A DNA stretch of 64,000 bases, from positions 1 to 64,000 of the forward strand of contig NZ_JACJSE010000001.1 of the NCBI RefSeq assembly GCF_014698045.1. The letters run 5' to 3'. A program made the translations under genes and the position numbers. This DNA comes from Aulosira sp. FACHB-615 (GTDB lineage: Bacteria; Cyanobacteriota; Cyanobacteriia; Cyanobacteriales; Nostocaceae). Shown piece after piece: positions 1 through 8,508 of the stretch. Under the pieces are notes generated by a model. That model was given only the letters and a program-made list of their open reading frames with translations. It ran no database searches and was not told where the DNA came from. The stretch's first letter is position 1; the number at the start of each line of letters is the position of its first letter.

Positions 1-204
1 GGTGCGAAAGTTATTTGTTTATCCCCATACTCCCCCGATTTTAATCCAATTGAATTATGGTGGTCACAACTTAAATCTTTTTTACGCAATTTTGCTCCAA
101 CTACAACAGAAATGGTTGATAAACTAATCTCAGTTGCACTCGACTTAATAAATCCTCAACATTTAAGAAACTGGTTTGCTAGTTGCTGCTACTGTACCTC
201 ATAA
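1..204 (+). CDS. IS630-family transposase, C-terminal part (cut by window edge)
   Basis: An open frame enters from the left edge and ends at a TAA at 202-204, giving 67 residues. It contains SPYSPDFNPIELWWSQLK, the C-terminal signature of the DDE_3 superfamily endonuclease domain of IS630-type transposases; its glutamate is the third acidic catalytic residue. The rest of the element lies outside the window, so I cannot tell whether it is intact. No clear terminal inverted repeat was recognised between 205 and 250. Confidence 0.85.
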   Translation, partial: GAKVICLSPYSPDFNPIELWWSQLKSFLRNFAPTTTEMVDKLISVALDLINPQHLRNWFASCCYCTS

Positions 205-252
205 CAGCCGTAGGTGCTGTATCTATGATGAGTACATGAACTCAGCAAGGAT

Positions 253-1188
253 GTGATTAACAATTCCGCCAATGATCAACAAGATAGTTTGCCATCTTTA
301 GATGCTGCTAGTATTAAGCGGGTAAAAGAAGGAGTGGCAGCAGCAAGCGATCGCGCGGTGCGTTATACAATCGAACAGGCACTAAATCGCCTGGAAGCCA
401 TTAACCAAGGACAGACAGAACATCAAATTAATGGTAGTGTACGCAGGTTTGTTTTGCGATCGCTCATTCATACTTTATTCCGCGTCCGGGTAGAAAACCT
501 CGAAAACTTACCGCAGACACCAGCCATTCTTGCAGCTAACCATCTCCATCACATCGACCCCTTGTTATTATTGGCAGAACTCCCCAGCCAACCTTATTAC
601 TATATTTTGGGTGATGCTCGCACTCTGTATAACAAGTGTTGGAAACGCTTCATTTTGAATTTTGCTGGCGGTGTCATTCCTTTGGCGCGGTTGTGGAAAG
701 AAGAAGTGGCTGTCATAGAAGCAGCCAAAGCAGGAAGACAAGATTTAGCCGAACTCGCCGCCGCCATTGCCCAAAATGTGCCTACTGGCAGCGATATACA
801 GACTTTACGCCAAATAGACCGCATTGTACTGGGAATTTTAACCCACGGGGACGGAATGATTTTGTTTCCTGAAGGACGACTGGGAAGCACTGAGGGTAAA
901 TTACATCATCCTTTGAAGCGAGGAACGGTGATATATGCTTTACGTGCTGGTGTACCAATAGTTCCCGTGGCATTAATTGGTACTAATGACTTATATCTTC
1001 GCAAACAGTTAACTATTCGCTTTGGTGAACCGTTACATTTTTCTCCCCATACGAAAGCCACTCGCCAGGAAGTCGAAACAGCTTTAGCAGCTTTGGAAAA
1101 AGCTATGACAGCTTTGTTACTAACTAACTATCAAGAACCAGCAGGAATCAAACTTTTACGTTACTTGCTTAACCATATTTTGTGGTAA
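253..1188 (+). CDS. PlsC-like 1-acyl-glycerol-3-phosphate acyltransferase family protein
   Basis: 311 residues with a GTG start at 253; an ATG two bases earlier is out of frame and stops at once. It has the lysophospholipid acyltransferase signatures: an HX4D-type block NHLHHID (H97 to D102) and the substrate block FPEGR (205-209). These enzymes transfer an acyl chain from acyl-ACP to a lysophospholipid or related acceptor at the membrane. About 45 extra residues separate the two blocks (roughly 150-195), and about 60 precede the first. That is longer than a minimal PlsC, so the acceptor may differ. No operon partner is visible. Confidence 0.8.
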   Translation: MINNSANDQQDSLPSLDAASIKRVKEGVAAASDRAVRYTIEQALNRLEAINQGQTEHQINGSVRRFVLRSLIHTLFRVRVENLENLPQTPAILAANHLHHIDPLLLLAELPSQPYYYILGDARTLYNKCWKRFILNFAGGVIPLARLWKEEVAVIEAAKAGRQDLAELAAAIAQNVPTGSDIQTLRQIDRIVLGILTHGDGMILFPEGRLGSTEGKLHHPLKRGTVIYALRAGVPIVPVALIGTNDLYLRKQLTIRFGEPLHFSPHTKATRQEVETALAALEKAMTALLLTNYQEPAGIKLLRYLLNHILW

Positions 1189-1198
1189 ACAGCTATTC

Positions 1199-1348
1199 AG
1201 GACTTACGCACAAAAATTTTCTGCGGAGACTGGGTGTAAGGGTTAAAGGGTGTGGGGTGTAAGAGTTTTGGACACATACACCCCTATACACATAAACCCT
1301 TACACCCTTCCCAAAACCCTTGGTTTTTCGTCTCACTGCGTAAGTCCT
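1199..1348. repeat. 150-bp foldback repeat, AGGACTTACGCA family (copy 1)
   Basis: Perfect 12-bp terminal inverted repeats: AGGACTTACGCA at 1199-1210 and TGCGTAAGTCCT at 1337-1348. The interior is rich in GGGTGTAAGGG-type words and their complements. Related copies lie at 10604-10694, 58637-58746 and 60742-60871, with a truncated one at 45716-45800. No coding capacity, so a non-autonomous (MITE-like) element is likely. Confidence 0.8.
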
Positions 1349-1377
1349 AGCTAAGTAAACACGCAAAATTAATTACA

Positions 1378-1450
1378 GTCATTGCGAGCGAAGCGAAGCA
1401 ATCCCAGCCCTTGCGATTGCTTCATTTCGCTTCGCTCCATTCGCAATGAC
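1378..1450. repeat. Palindromic repeat with GTCATTGCGA arms
   Basis: The arms GTCATTGCGA (1378-1387) and TCGCAATGAC (1441-1450) are perfectly complementary. Inside are further complementary pieces (GCGAAGCGAAGCAATC against GATTGCTTC and GCTTCGCTCC). It can form a long hairpin just downstream of the gene ending at 1478 on the other strand. It resembles a palindromic repeat common in many bacterial genomes; function unknown. Confidence 0.7.
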
Positions 1451-1477
1451 TTTGTGTAATTAATTATGTTTAACTAC

Positions 1478-1774
1478 TTATTTTTCTAAAAAGTTGGTGA
1501 TTTTAAAATTTGATGTTCCTTCCCAGCAATGATTTAAACAAGCATTTACCTGGGCATCTGCTGTATCAGTAGATTCTTGAGAAGCATTTAACTGCACGGC
1601 TGTCACAATATACTCAAAAATAATTACAAATTGTTTTTGCGTTGAAATTCTCTCAACCACAATAGTTTCGCCCACTTTGGGAATTTGCGGCAAATTCACG
1701 ACAAAGGTTTCAATTTTTGGTTTTTCTAGGGGATTTTTGAAATTAAAGTATTTACAGTAAACAAGAACTTTCAC
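1478..1774 (-). CDS. Conserved hypothetical protein (98 aa)
   Basis: A 98-residue soluble protein starting MKVLVYCKYFNF. I do not recognise the family. The first half is beta-rich (KVGETIVVERISTQKQFVIIFEYIVTAV divides into likely strands), and two cysteines lie near the C-terminus (NACLNHC). No signal peptide or membrane segment. It lies 46 bp downstream of the 500-residue unknown on the same strand, so the two may be co-transcribed. It could be a cyanobacterial lineage-specific protein. Confidence 0.55.
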   Translation of the reverse strand: MKVLVYCKYFNFKNPLEKPKIETFVVNLPQIPKVGETIVVERISTQKQFVIIFEYIVTAVQLNASQESTDTADAQVNACLNHCWEGTSNFKITNFLEK

Positions 1775-1820
1775 GATAGTTAAGGGTTATTGGTGACGTT
1801 TTATCCTGCTTGCTGATTGG

Positions 1821-3323
1821 TTATTTACCTCGCCATAGCCTTTGTAATAAATTAACACCTTTTACTAATATTTCTTCTAACCACAGCATAGTGCGATCGA
1901 GCCATTTTAAAATTTTCTCTAGTAAGTGCTGCTCATACTCTATGGAATTAGCTTTAACTTCTATCCAGTCTGGCTGAATTTCGACTTGATGATTGTGGTT
2001 TTGATCGGGGATAATTTCGCCTGCATTACTTTCATTTGTGGGGATATTAGCCAGTTTTTCTGATACTTTTTTATTAGTGCGGTCAAGTTTTGTTTGTGTA
2101 ACTGACAAGCTAGAATTAAGTGGTGGCGTGTTGTTTTTGTCATGCACTAATTCTGAATTACCAAATAAATCGCCCCACTTTAGCCAAGGTTCTGCGGCTG
2201 TGTTTTGATTGGTTAACTTACGTTTTCTAGACCGAATTTGATATTTTTTTCCAGGTAAAGATTGTCTATTGGATTTAGCAGAATTCAGTTTTTTCTCTTT
2301 ACCAACACCAAAAAAATAATTGATTGCAGCTTCAATTAAAGCTTGAAAATTCAGTGTTTGTGTTTCCAAGCTATCAGATGAGACGGTAACATTTCCTGGT
2401 GCAGCAAACTCATCTTGACCATAAAGAAATATATGGAATTTTTGCCGAGTAACTTGGATAATTTCTTGGCTATTTTGCTGCACTGGTAATACAGTATTTT
2501 TTTCTAACTTAGCTATGACTTGATCCAGAACATCGATGATTCTGCCAGTATTTATTAGTTCAGGCGATATGCCTGCTGTCAATGCAGGAATTTTACTGGG
2601 AGTTTCGCCAGTGAGCTTGGCTAAAATCCGATGAATTTCTGGTAATAACTCTGTCTGTTGTTCAGGCAATGCTAATTGTTGATTATGCCAGTAACGCGCA
2701 ACTTCACTAATAATTTTGTCTAAGATTTTTGTTTGTTGTTGCGGTGTTAAAATATCGAGAATTTCATTATTTGTGGTCACTAACACTAATTTACGCTGTT
2801 CCAGTGTTGTGGCAATTCCTTGGACTTTGGGTAAATAACGCCGAAGCACATCTTTTTGTTGAGATGGGGTGAGATGGCTAGAGGAATTGTCTGAAATCGT
2901 TAAGGATTGGGTCAGCGCAAGTTTATTTGTTTTACTATGTGAAAACAGTTTTCGCCACCAAGCGCCTATGATGTGAAAACTTGGTGATGTTTTGACAGAT
3001 GTTTCCTCAGATGGAAGCTTTTGGACTGCTTCTAAGACAACCTGAATAGGCGTATCCGCAGTTGGGGGAGTTTCGTGGCGATCGCGATCATTTGGTGCTA
3101 ACTTGAGCCTAGATTGTGGTTCTCTGCTATGCAGCGTTTTCACCTTTGACTCGGCTGACTGTAACACTAGATACAACGGGTAAAGTAATGCTTCTACACC
3201 CCACTTAGTTGCTACTTGCACTTGTCGAAAGGTTTGTTCCCATCGTTGTGTCAACCGCCGAGATTGCTGGTGGACAAAGTTAAAGAGTCTGCTTTGATAA
3301 CGCCCAGAAGAACCAGATGACAT
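1821..3323 (-). CDS. Conserved hypothetical protein (500 aa), probably cyanobacteria-specific
   Basis: 500 residues, ATG start, divergent from the GH38 gene. No enzymatic motif recognised. The N-terminus is strongly basic (RYQSRLFNFVHQQSRRLTQRW), the middle is low complexity and rich in Gln, Ser and Thr, and the C-terminus ends in an amphipathic tryptophan-rich helix (WLDRTMLWLEEILVKGVNLLQRLWRGK, shown here in pieces: WLDRTMLWLEEIL then VKGVNLLQRLW). That may bind membrane. The charged ends and disordered centre suggest a structural or membrane-associated role, but this is inference only. Confidence 0.5.
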   Translation of the reverse strand: MSSGSSGRYQSRLFNFVHQQSRRLTQRWEQTFRQVQVATKWGVEALLYPLYLVLQSAESKVKTLHSREPQSRLKLAPNDRDRHETPPTADTPIQVVLEAVQKLPSEETSVKTSPSFHIIGAWWRKLFSHSKTNKLALTQSLTISDNSSSHLTPSQQKDVLRRYLPKVQGIATTLEQRKLVLVTTNNEILDILTPQQQTKILDKIISEVARYWHNQQLALPEQQTELLPEIHRILAKLTGETPSKIPALTAGISPELINTGRIIDVLDQVIAKLEKNTVLPVQQNSQEIIQVTRQKFHIFLYGQDEFAAPGNVTVSSDSLETQTLNFQALIEAAINYFFGVGKEKKLNSAKSNRQSLPGKKYQIRSRKRKLTNQNTAAEPWLKWGDLFGNSELVHDKNNTPPLNSSLSVTQTKLDRTNKKVSEKLANIPTNESNAGEIIPDQNHNHQVEIQPDWIEVKANSIEYEQHLLEKILKWLDRTMLWLEEILVKGVNLLQRLWRGK

Positions 3324-3429
3324 GGTAATAATTTATGAGTTCAAGTTTTGTTTAGTTGTGAGACTCCCACGCAAAAATAGATAACGACCAACAGTAAATC
3401 GTTGTAAGTGCCATCATCTTAGCGAAAAT

Positions 3430-6400
3430 ATGACCCCTCCTGTATCTCAATCACAGACAAATTTAATCTCAAAGACTATTGAGCAATTACGCTCTTTTTG
3501 TCAAGTTAATCTTCAGTCTACTTGGCGATACCAAGAATGTGACTGGAGTATTACGGATGTTGTTACATCTAATTTGTCTGATTGGCAACCTGTAGAGTTA
3601 AATGCTAAAGGACATATTGCTTGGAAAGGCGGGAAACAAGTTTTATGGCTGGTGCAGAAACTCGTGGTTCCCCAAGATTTACAGGGTTATCCTTTAGCGG
3701 GGTTATCTTTGCGCTTGGCTTTGGTATGGTGGGCTGATGCGGCGGAAGTTTATGTTAATGGAGAATTAGTCCAATCTGGAGATTTGTTTGATTTTTACCC
3801 CAGAGTCTTGCTGAGTCAAAGTGTGTCTGCTGGGGATGAGTTTATTGTAGCTTTGCGCTTGGTCAGTCCGGGACATGATCAAGGGGCTTTGATGCGATCG
3901 CACCTAATCTACGAGTCTACAGATTATCATGATCCTGACCCCGGTTTTGTCGCCGATGAGTTGGCGGTGACGCAGTTGTATTTGGAAAAATTTGCGCCGG
4001 AAAAGTTGGATGGGTTGGCGGTGGAGATAGAAAAAACGAACCGCATTAGACGCGAAGCGGCTTCCCGAAGGGTAGGCGCAGAGGACGCGGAGAGAGAGAG
4101 GGAAGAGTGGGACAAGTATCTTTTATCTTTACGCCAAAAGTTATTTCAATCTAAAATCCGTCTTGAAAAGTTAGGCGGGACGGAAACCGACACCGCCACG
4201 CCAGTTGCTTCAAGCCGGGAAACCCGTCCAACGCACTGGCTCAACTTTTCGCAAAATCTAAAATCTAAAATTTTCTTACTCGGTCACGCTCATTTAGATT
4301 TAGCATGGCTATGGCCTGTCAGCGAAACTTGGAACGCTACCCAAAATACTTTTGAGTCGGTTCTGAAATTACAAAAAGATTTTCCTGAATTAATCTTCTG
4401 TCATTCCACACCCGCCCTTTATGCTTGGGTGGAAGAACATCGACCAGATTTATTTATAGCTATTCAAGAAGCTGTGGCGGCGGGGAAGTGGGAAATTATT
4501 GGCGCGACTTGGGTGGAACCCGAATTAAATTTGATTAGTGGTGAATCGATAGTCCGTCAGTTATTGTATGGTCAGCGATATTTTCAAGAGAAATTTGGCA
4601 AGATTTCGCCGATAGTTTGGGTTCCTGATAGCTTTGGTTTTTGTGCAACTTTACCGCAGTTTTTTGCTAATGCAGGTGTGGAATATTTTGTCACCCAAAA
4701 ATTGCGGTGGAATGATACTACTAAATTTGATTATGGGGCTTTTTGGTGGCGATCGCCTGACGGTAGTCAAGTATTTAGTTTGATGTCTGCACCTATCGGC
4801 GAAGGTATTGACCCGGTTAAAATGGCAGCCTATACCTTGGAATGGCAAGACCAAACCAATTTGACAGAATCACTTTGGCTTCCTGGTGTGGGCGACCACG
4901 GCGGCGGCCCTACCCGTGATATGTTGGAAATTGCCCGACGTTGGCAACATTCGCCTGTATTTCCAGAATTAGAATTTACAACCGCCGAAAAGTATTTACA
5001 AGAAATTAGCCAAGCAGACTTCCCCACCTGGGATGACGAACTTTATCTAGAATTTCATCGCGGCTGTTATACTACTCACGCTGATCAAAAGCGGTGGAAT
5101 CGTCAAAGTGAAAATTTACTTTATCAAGCTGAACTGTTTGCGACTTTAGCAACTATTACCTGTGGCGCGACATATCCCAAAGCAGAGATAGAAACCGCTT
5201 GGAAGCAAGTTTTATTTAACCAGTTTCACGATATTTTACCTGGTTCTTCCATTACCCAAGTTTATACAGATGCTTTGCCAGAGTGGCAGCAAGTTGAACA
5301 AGTGGGGACAAGAATATTAAGAGAGTCGATGCAGGCGATCGCATCTCACTTTACCCTACCAGAACCACCAGAACCAAATAGTCTACCAATATTTGTATTT
5401 AATTCCCTCAACTGGCAACGTTCTGAAGTGGTTGCTGTCAATTTACCCCCAACTCACCCAGAATGGCAAATATATGATGTCGCTGGAAATCAACTGATCT
5501 CGCAATTTACCCCACCATCAACATTATTATTTTTAGCAGCTGATATCCCACCCGTCGGTTATCGTCTATTTTGGCTAGTTCCCACATCCCAAATTCCTAG
5601 CAACTCAGCATCTCTTATCCCTGAGTTTGTCCTCGAAAATCAATTTTTGCGGGTATTTATTGACCCAGACACAGGTGATTTATCCAGTGTTTTTGATAAA
5701 ACTCATCAACGCGAAGTCTTAAGCGGTGCAGGAAATCAATTACAAGCCTTTAAAGATAGCGGTCAATATTGGGATGCTTGGAATATCGACCCCAATTATG
5801 CAGAACATCCCTTACCAGCCACCAGTCTCAAATCGATTCAAATATTAGAACAAGGGCCAATACAACACCGCTTGCGCGTAGTGCGTCAATTAGGCGAATC
5901 AGAATTTTGTCAAGATTACATTTTACAAGCAGGTTCACCCATCTTAAAAATTGCCACTACAGTTAATTGGCATGAAAATCAAGTCTTCGTTAAAGCTGCA
6001 TTTCCCTTAAATGTCGAAGCAGACTTCGCCACCTATGAAATACCTTGTGGTGTGATTCGTCGCCCCACTAAACCCCAAACCCCCGCAGAAAAAGCCAAAT
6101 GGGAAGTCCCCGCCTTGCGTTGGGCTGATTTAACCGGAGAATCAGAACTCGGTATTTACGGTGTTAGTTTGCTCAATGATTGTAAATATGGCTACGATGC
6201 CCAAGCAAATCAAATACGCATATCATTATTACGCAGCCCCAACTGGCCAGACCCAGAAGCCGATAGAGGCTTTCACCAATTCACCTACGCCTTGTATCCC
6301 CACGCAGGTACTTGGGAATCAGCCCAGACAGTACAACGCGGCTACGAACTCAACATTCCCTTACAAGTAATACTTAACCCACTCCCAACTCCCAACTCCC

Positions 6401-6705
6401 AACTCCCCACTCCCGACCGAATCAGTTTCTTAAATCTAACTTCTCAAAATTTAATCTTAATGGCCTTAAAACCAACAGAAGACAATCCCCAGGAGTTGAT
6501 TTTGCGATGTTACGAATCCCAAGGAGAAATAGCTGAGTTGTATTTACAGAGTGATTTAGGGCTAAGTTTGGGAGAGACAGTGGATTTATTAGAACGCTCC
6601 CAAGATATCACTGAATTTTATGGCAATCAGCAGTTCCTTATAATACAGCCTTGGAAAATTACCACTGTCAAACTGATACAACAGCCAAAGTCACTTTTTA
6701 GATAG
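3430..6705 (+). CDS. Alpha-mannosidase, glycoside hydrolase family 38
   Basis: 1091 residues. GH38 retaining alpha-mannosidases use zinc and an aspartate nucleophile. Zinc-site motif HAHLDLAWLW lies at 286-295 (H286, H288, D290), the nucleophile motif WVPDSFG at 397-403 (D400), and the conserved GDHGGGPT at 488-495. An N-terminal beta domain (about 40-200) precedes the catalytic barrel, and the beta-rich C-terminal domains run from about 650. No signal peptide, so probably cytoplasmic, acting on mannosyl oligosaccharides. Between the N-terminal and catalytic domains, residues about 207-225 and 246-274 are encoded by dispersed repeats inserted in frame, and a CCCAACT heptad repeat encodes NPLPTPNSQLPTP near the C-terminus. 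The reading frame stays open throughout. Confidence 0.9.
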   Translation: MTPPVSQSQTNLISKTIEQLRSFCQVNLQSTWRYQECDWSITDVVTSNLSDWQPVELNAKGHIAWKGGKQVLWLVQKLVVPQDLQGYPLAGLSLRLALVWWADAAEVYVNGELVQSGDLFDFYPRVLLSQSVSAGDEFIVALRLVSPGHDQGALMRSHLIYESTDYHDPDPGFVADELAVTQLYLEKFAPEKLDGLAVEIEKTNRIRREAASRRVGAEDAEREREEWDKYLLSLRQKLFQSKIRLEKLGGTETDTATPVASSRETRPTHWLNFSQNLKSKIFLLGHAHLDLAWLWPVSETWNATQNTFESVLKLQKDFPELIFCHSTPALYAWVEEHRPDLFIAIQEAVAAGKWEIIGATWVEPELNLISGESIVRQLLYGQRYFQEKFGKISPIVWVPDSFGFCATLPQFFANAGVEYFVTQKLRWNDTTKFDYGAFWWRSPDGSQVFSLMSAPIGEGIDPVKMAAYTLEWQDQTNLTESLWLPGVGDHGGGPTRDMLEIARRWQHSPVFPELEFTTAEKYLQEISQADFPTWDDELYLEFHRGCYTTHADQKRWNRQSENLLYQAELFATLATITCGATYPKAEIETAWKQVLFNQFHDILPGSSITQVYTDALPEWQQVEQVGTRILRESMQAIASHFTLPEPPEPNSLPIFVFNSLNWQRSEVVAVNLPPTHPEWQIYDVAGNQLISQFTPPSTLLFLAADIPPVGYRLFWLVPTSQIPSNSASLIPEFVLENQFLRVFIDPDTGDLSSVFDKTHQREVLSGAGNQLQAFKDSGQYWDAWNIDPNYAEHPLPATSLKSIQILEQGPIQHRLRVVRQLGESEFCQDYILQAGSPILKIATTVNWHENQVFVKAAFPLNVEADFATYEIPCGVIRRPTKPQTPAEKAKWEVPALRWADLTGESELGIYGVSLLNDCKYGYDAQANQIRISLLRSPNWPDPEADRGFHQFTYALYPHAGTWESAQTVQRGYELNIPLQVILNPLPTPNSQLPTPDRISFLNLTSQNLILMALKPTEDNPQELILRCYESQGEIAELYLQSDLGLSLGETVDLLERSQDITEFYGNQQFLIIQPWKITTVKLIQQPKSLFR
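4048..4103. repeat. In-frame dispersed repeat inside the GH38 gene (GCGGCTTCCCGAAGGG type)
   Basis: Contains GCGGCTTCCCGAAGGGTAGG, which recurs exactly at about 40727-40746 in an intergenic foldback element. Within the mannosidase it encodes an Arg/Glu/Ala-rich stretch (RREAASRRVGAEDAERERE). The sequence has the look of intergenic repeat DNA, not of a conserved protein segment, and lies at a domain boundary. Confidence 0.75.
4165..4250. repeat. In-frame foldback repeat inside the GH38 gene (GAAAAGTT arms)
   Basis: Arms GAAAAGTT (4165-4172) and AACTTTTC (4243-4250) bracket CGCCACGCCAGTTGCTTCAA and AACGCACTGGCTC, words I recognise as a dispersed Nostocales repeat. A second element with the same arms lies at 33907-34105. 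Both are next to AAATCTA-type heptad repeats. It encodes residues about 246-274 without breaking the frame. Confidence 0.7.
6378..6414. repeat. CCCAACT heptanucleotide tandem repeat inside coding sequence
   Basis: CTCCCAA units repeat about five times at 7-bp spacing. The tract encodes part of a Pro/Asn/Thr/Leu-rich loop (NPLPTPNSQLPTP) in the C-terminal region of the GH38 protein. Seven-base units shift frame from unit to unit, which explains the changing residue pattern. Confidence 0.7.
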
Positions 6706-6738
6706 CAGAAGCAGGTAGCTAGACAGCCTTCTGCCCCC

Positions 6739-6800
6739 GGTTGGTGAGCGTAGCCGAACCACTGCCTCCTGCCTCTGCTTGGTGAGCGAAGCCGAACCAC
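6739..6800. repeat. Two copies of a GGTTGGTGAGCG...CGAACCAC palindromic repeat
   Basis: Two near-identical units (6739-6762 and about 6778-6800) contain GGTGAGCGWAGCCGAACCAC, each with partly complementary ends (GGTT...AACC). A third copy is at 50278-50301, and a relative (GAGCGCAGCCGAAGT) at about 31267. They lie between the convergent ends of the GH38 gene and psbN, where a bidirectional terminator could act. Confidence 0.65.
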
Positions 6801-6806
6801 CGCCTT

Positions 6807-6938
6807 CTAATCTTCGTGATCATCAAAGGGATCTGCTAACTCCTTGCTTGGAGGGCCAAACGAGGTATAAATTCCATACGCAGTAACAGCTACAAGTATC
6901 GCGCCTACAGAAATGCTAAGAACTATTGCGGGTTCCAT
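6807..6938 (-). CDS. psbN: Photosystem II biogenesis protein PsbN
   Basis: A 43-residue frame starting MEPAIVLSISVGAILVAV and ending DPFDDHED, with one membrane helix (about 5-24). The conserved tail GIYTSFGPPSKELADPFDDH is typical of PsbN, a thylakoid protein needed for assembly of photosystem II reaction centres. It lies divergently next to psbH (start codons 85 bp apart), the usual psbN/psbH arrangement of cyanobacteria and plastids. The intervening 85 bp must hold both promoters. Confidence 0.95.
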   Translation of the reverse strand: MEPAIVLSISVGAILVAVTAYGIYTSFGPPSKELADPFDDHED

Positions 6939-7023
6939 AAAATATAGATTGATTATGAGTGCTATTCTTATAGAATATTACAGAAGATTAAAAAAAGCTT
7001 TGGCAACTAATCTTAGGTGAACT

Positions 7024-7227
7024 ATGGCACAACGGACTAGGTTGGGAGATATCCTGAGACCTTTAAATTCTGAGTATGGTAAAGTGGCTCCCGGCTGGGG
7101 AACTACCCCCGTAATGGCTATATTTATGGGGCTGTTTTTCGTGTTTTTGCTGATAATTCTGCAACTTTACAATAGATCCATCGCAATTCAGGATGTGTTA
7201 GTTGATTGGCGCAGCTTAGGCGGCTAG
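7024..7227 (+). CDS. psbH: Photosystem II reaction centre protein H
   Basis: 67 residues starting MAQRTRLGDILRPLNSEYGK. PsbH is a single-span thylakoid subunit of photosystem II near CP47, involved in QB-site stability and bicarbonate binding. The N-terminal basic segment, the GWGTTPVM motif before the single transmembrane helix (about 29-50) and the C-terminal DVLVDWRSLGG are all present. Length matches cyanobacterial PsbH. A hairpin with a T-run follows 40 bp downstream, so it is probably monocistronic. Confidence 0.97.
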   Translation: MAQRTRLGDILRPLNSEYGKVAPGWGTTPVMAIFMGLFFVFLLIILQLYNRSIAIQDVLVDWRSLGG

Positions 7228-7267
7228 TTTAACAGCGCAATCAAGCTTGCGTATTCAACGAACTTAC

Positions 7268-7290
7268 ACCCGGCTCGTCCGGGTTTTTTT
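7268..7290 (+). terminator. Rho-independent terminator of psbH
   Basis: Stem ACCCGG (7268-7273) pairs with CCGGGT (7279-7284) around a CTCGT loop and is followed directly by a T-run to 7290. It lies 41 bp after the psbH stop codon. Confidence 0.9.
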
Positions 7291-7417
7291 GTAAGTTATA
7301 GACTTGAAAGGTGAGTCTAAAACAAGTCACCATAGTAATTGATGGGGAAAGTTTTGATTTTAACTTCCCACTCTCCTAATTTTGTGTGTCTGTATACTTA
7401 TAGGTAGGAGCGATCGC

Positions 7418-7675
7418 GTGAATATATTTGGTATCGGTCTGCCAGAAATGGCTTTAATTATGATAGTGGCACTGTTAATCTTTGGCCCCAAAAAACTCCC
7501 AGAAATCGGTCGCAGTGTCGGGAAAGCAATTCGCGGTTTCCAAGATGCTTCTAATGAATTTCAAAACGAATTTAAACGCGAAGCCGAACAAATCGAACAA
7601 GCTGTGAAAACCACTGCTGAAATCGAACCCAAGCAAATAGAACCCTCTCAACCACAGCATGATACTGCTAATTAG
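7418..7675 (+). CDS. tatA: Sec-independent (Tat) protein translocase subunit TatA/TatE
   Basis: I take the GTG at 7418 as start because AGGAG (7406-7410) lies seven bases upstream; a longer frame exists from 7382. The product, 85 residues, has one N-terminal membrane helix (MNIFGIGLPEMALIMIVALL) followed by FGPKKLPEIGRSVGKAIRGF, the hinge and amphipathic helix of TatA/TatB proteins, then an acidic-polar tail. TatA oligomers form the passage for folded twin-arginine substrates in thylakoid and plasma membranes. TatC is not in this window. Confidence 0.9.
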   Translation: MNIFGIGLPEMALIMIVALLIFGPKKLPEIGRSVGKAIRGFQDASNEFQNEFKREAEQIEQAVKTTAEIEPKQIEPSQPQHDTAN

Positions 7676-7706
7676 AGTGCTGAGTGCTGAGTGCTGAGTG
7701 CTGAGT
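7676..7706. repeat. AGTGCTG heptanucleotide tandem repeat
   Basis: Four and a half AGTGCTG units begin one base after the tatA stop codon. The same unit recurs at 17452-17482 and about 50098-50113, and in complement at 55840-55854 and 57360-57386. A further heptad array (ACTTCAG units) lies at about 7784-7807 in the same gap. Confidence 0.85.
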
Positions 7707-7869
7707 AAAAAACTAGTACAGTCTGCGGAAATAAAACACGCATGATAAATTGCTGAAAATCTGACTATAAGGGTTTTTCATTTCAGACTTCAGACTTCAG
7801 ACTTCAGCTTTTTTGTACTAATCCCTAATCCCTTAACATAGTTCTGCGAATCGATTGATTGTAAGTGAA

Positions 7870-8508
7870 ATGACAGAAGCTGTAACACCACCAGCTTTGG
7901 TAATTCCCCAACTAATTGTGGGGTTGGGGAATCCAGAGCCTAAATATGAACAAACACGCCATAATATTGGCTTTGCTGCTGTTGATGCGCTTGCTCGTGC
8001 TTGGCAAATTTCCTTGGCGGAAAATCGCAAGTTTCAAGGGGAGTATGGCGAAGGTATAGCATTTGCTGGAAGTAAAATCCGCTTGCTGAAGCCATTAACT
8101 TACATGAATCGCTCAGGACAATCAATCCAAGCTGTTACAAGTTGGTATAAATTACCAGCAGAGTCTGTATTAATCATTTATGATGATATGGATTTACCCC
8201 TCGGAAAAACCCGCTTGCGTCTTTCTGGTTCTGCGGGTGGGCATAATGGAATGAAGAGTGCGATCGCTCATCTTAGCACCCAAAACTTTCCACGTTTACG
8301 TATTGGTATCGGCAAACCAAAAGATGCAGATAATAGCGATAACTCTGAAACAGTCTCTCACGTACTCGGAAAATTTTCTGCTACCGAAACTAAATTGATG
8401 TCTGCTGTACTTCAATTTGTCGTCGAGTGCGTAGAAATGAGCCTAAAACAAGGAGTCGAAAAAGCCATGAATCGTTGTAACAGTCGTAACGTGGCTAATA
8501 ATGAGTAG
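7870..8508 (+). CDS. pth: Peptidyl-tRNA hydrolase
   Basis: 212 residues from the ATG at 7870; a TTG five codons earlier could extend it, but neither start has a strong ribosome site. Pth releases peptides from peptidyl-tRNA that has dropped off the ribosome. Family motifs: IVGLGNPEPKYEQTRHNIGF with the catalytic histidine at about 31, the YDDMDLPLG aspartate motif, and GSAGGHNGMKS. Length is normal for bacterial Pth. It converges on rpsU to its right, with heptad repeats on the left. Confidence 0.93.
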   Translation: MTEAVTPPALVIPQLIVGLGNPEPKYEQTRHNIGFAAVDALARAWQISLAENRKFQGEYGEGIAFAGSKIRLLKPLTYMNRSGQSIQAVTSWYKLPAESVLIIYDDMDLPLGKTRLRLSGSAGGHNGMKSAIAHLSTQNFPRLRIGIGKPKDADNSDNSETVSHVLGKFSATETKLMSAVLQFVVECVEMSLKQGVEKAMNRCNSRNVANNE

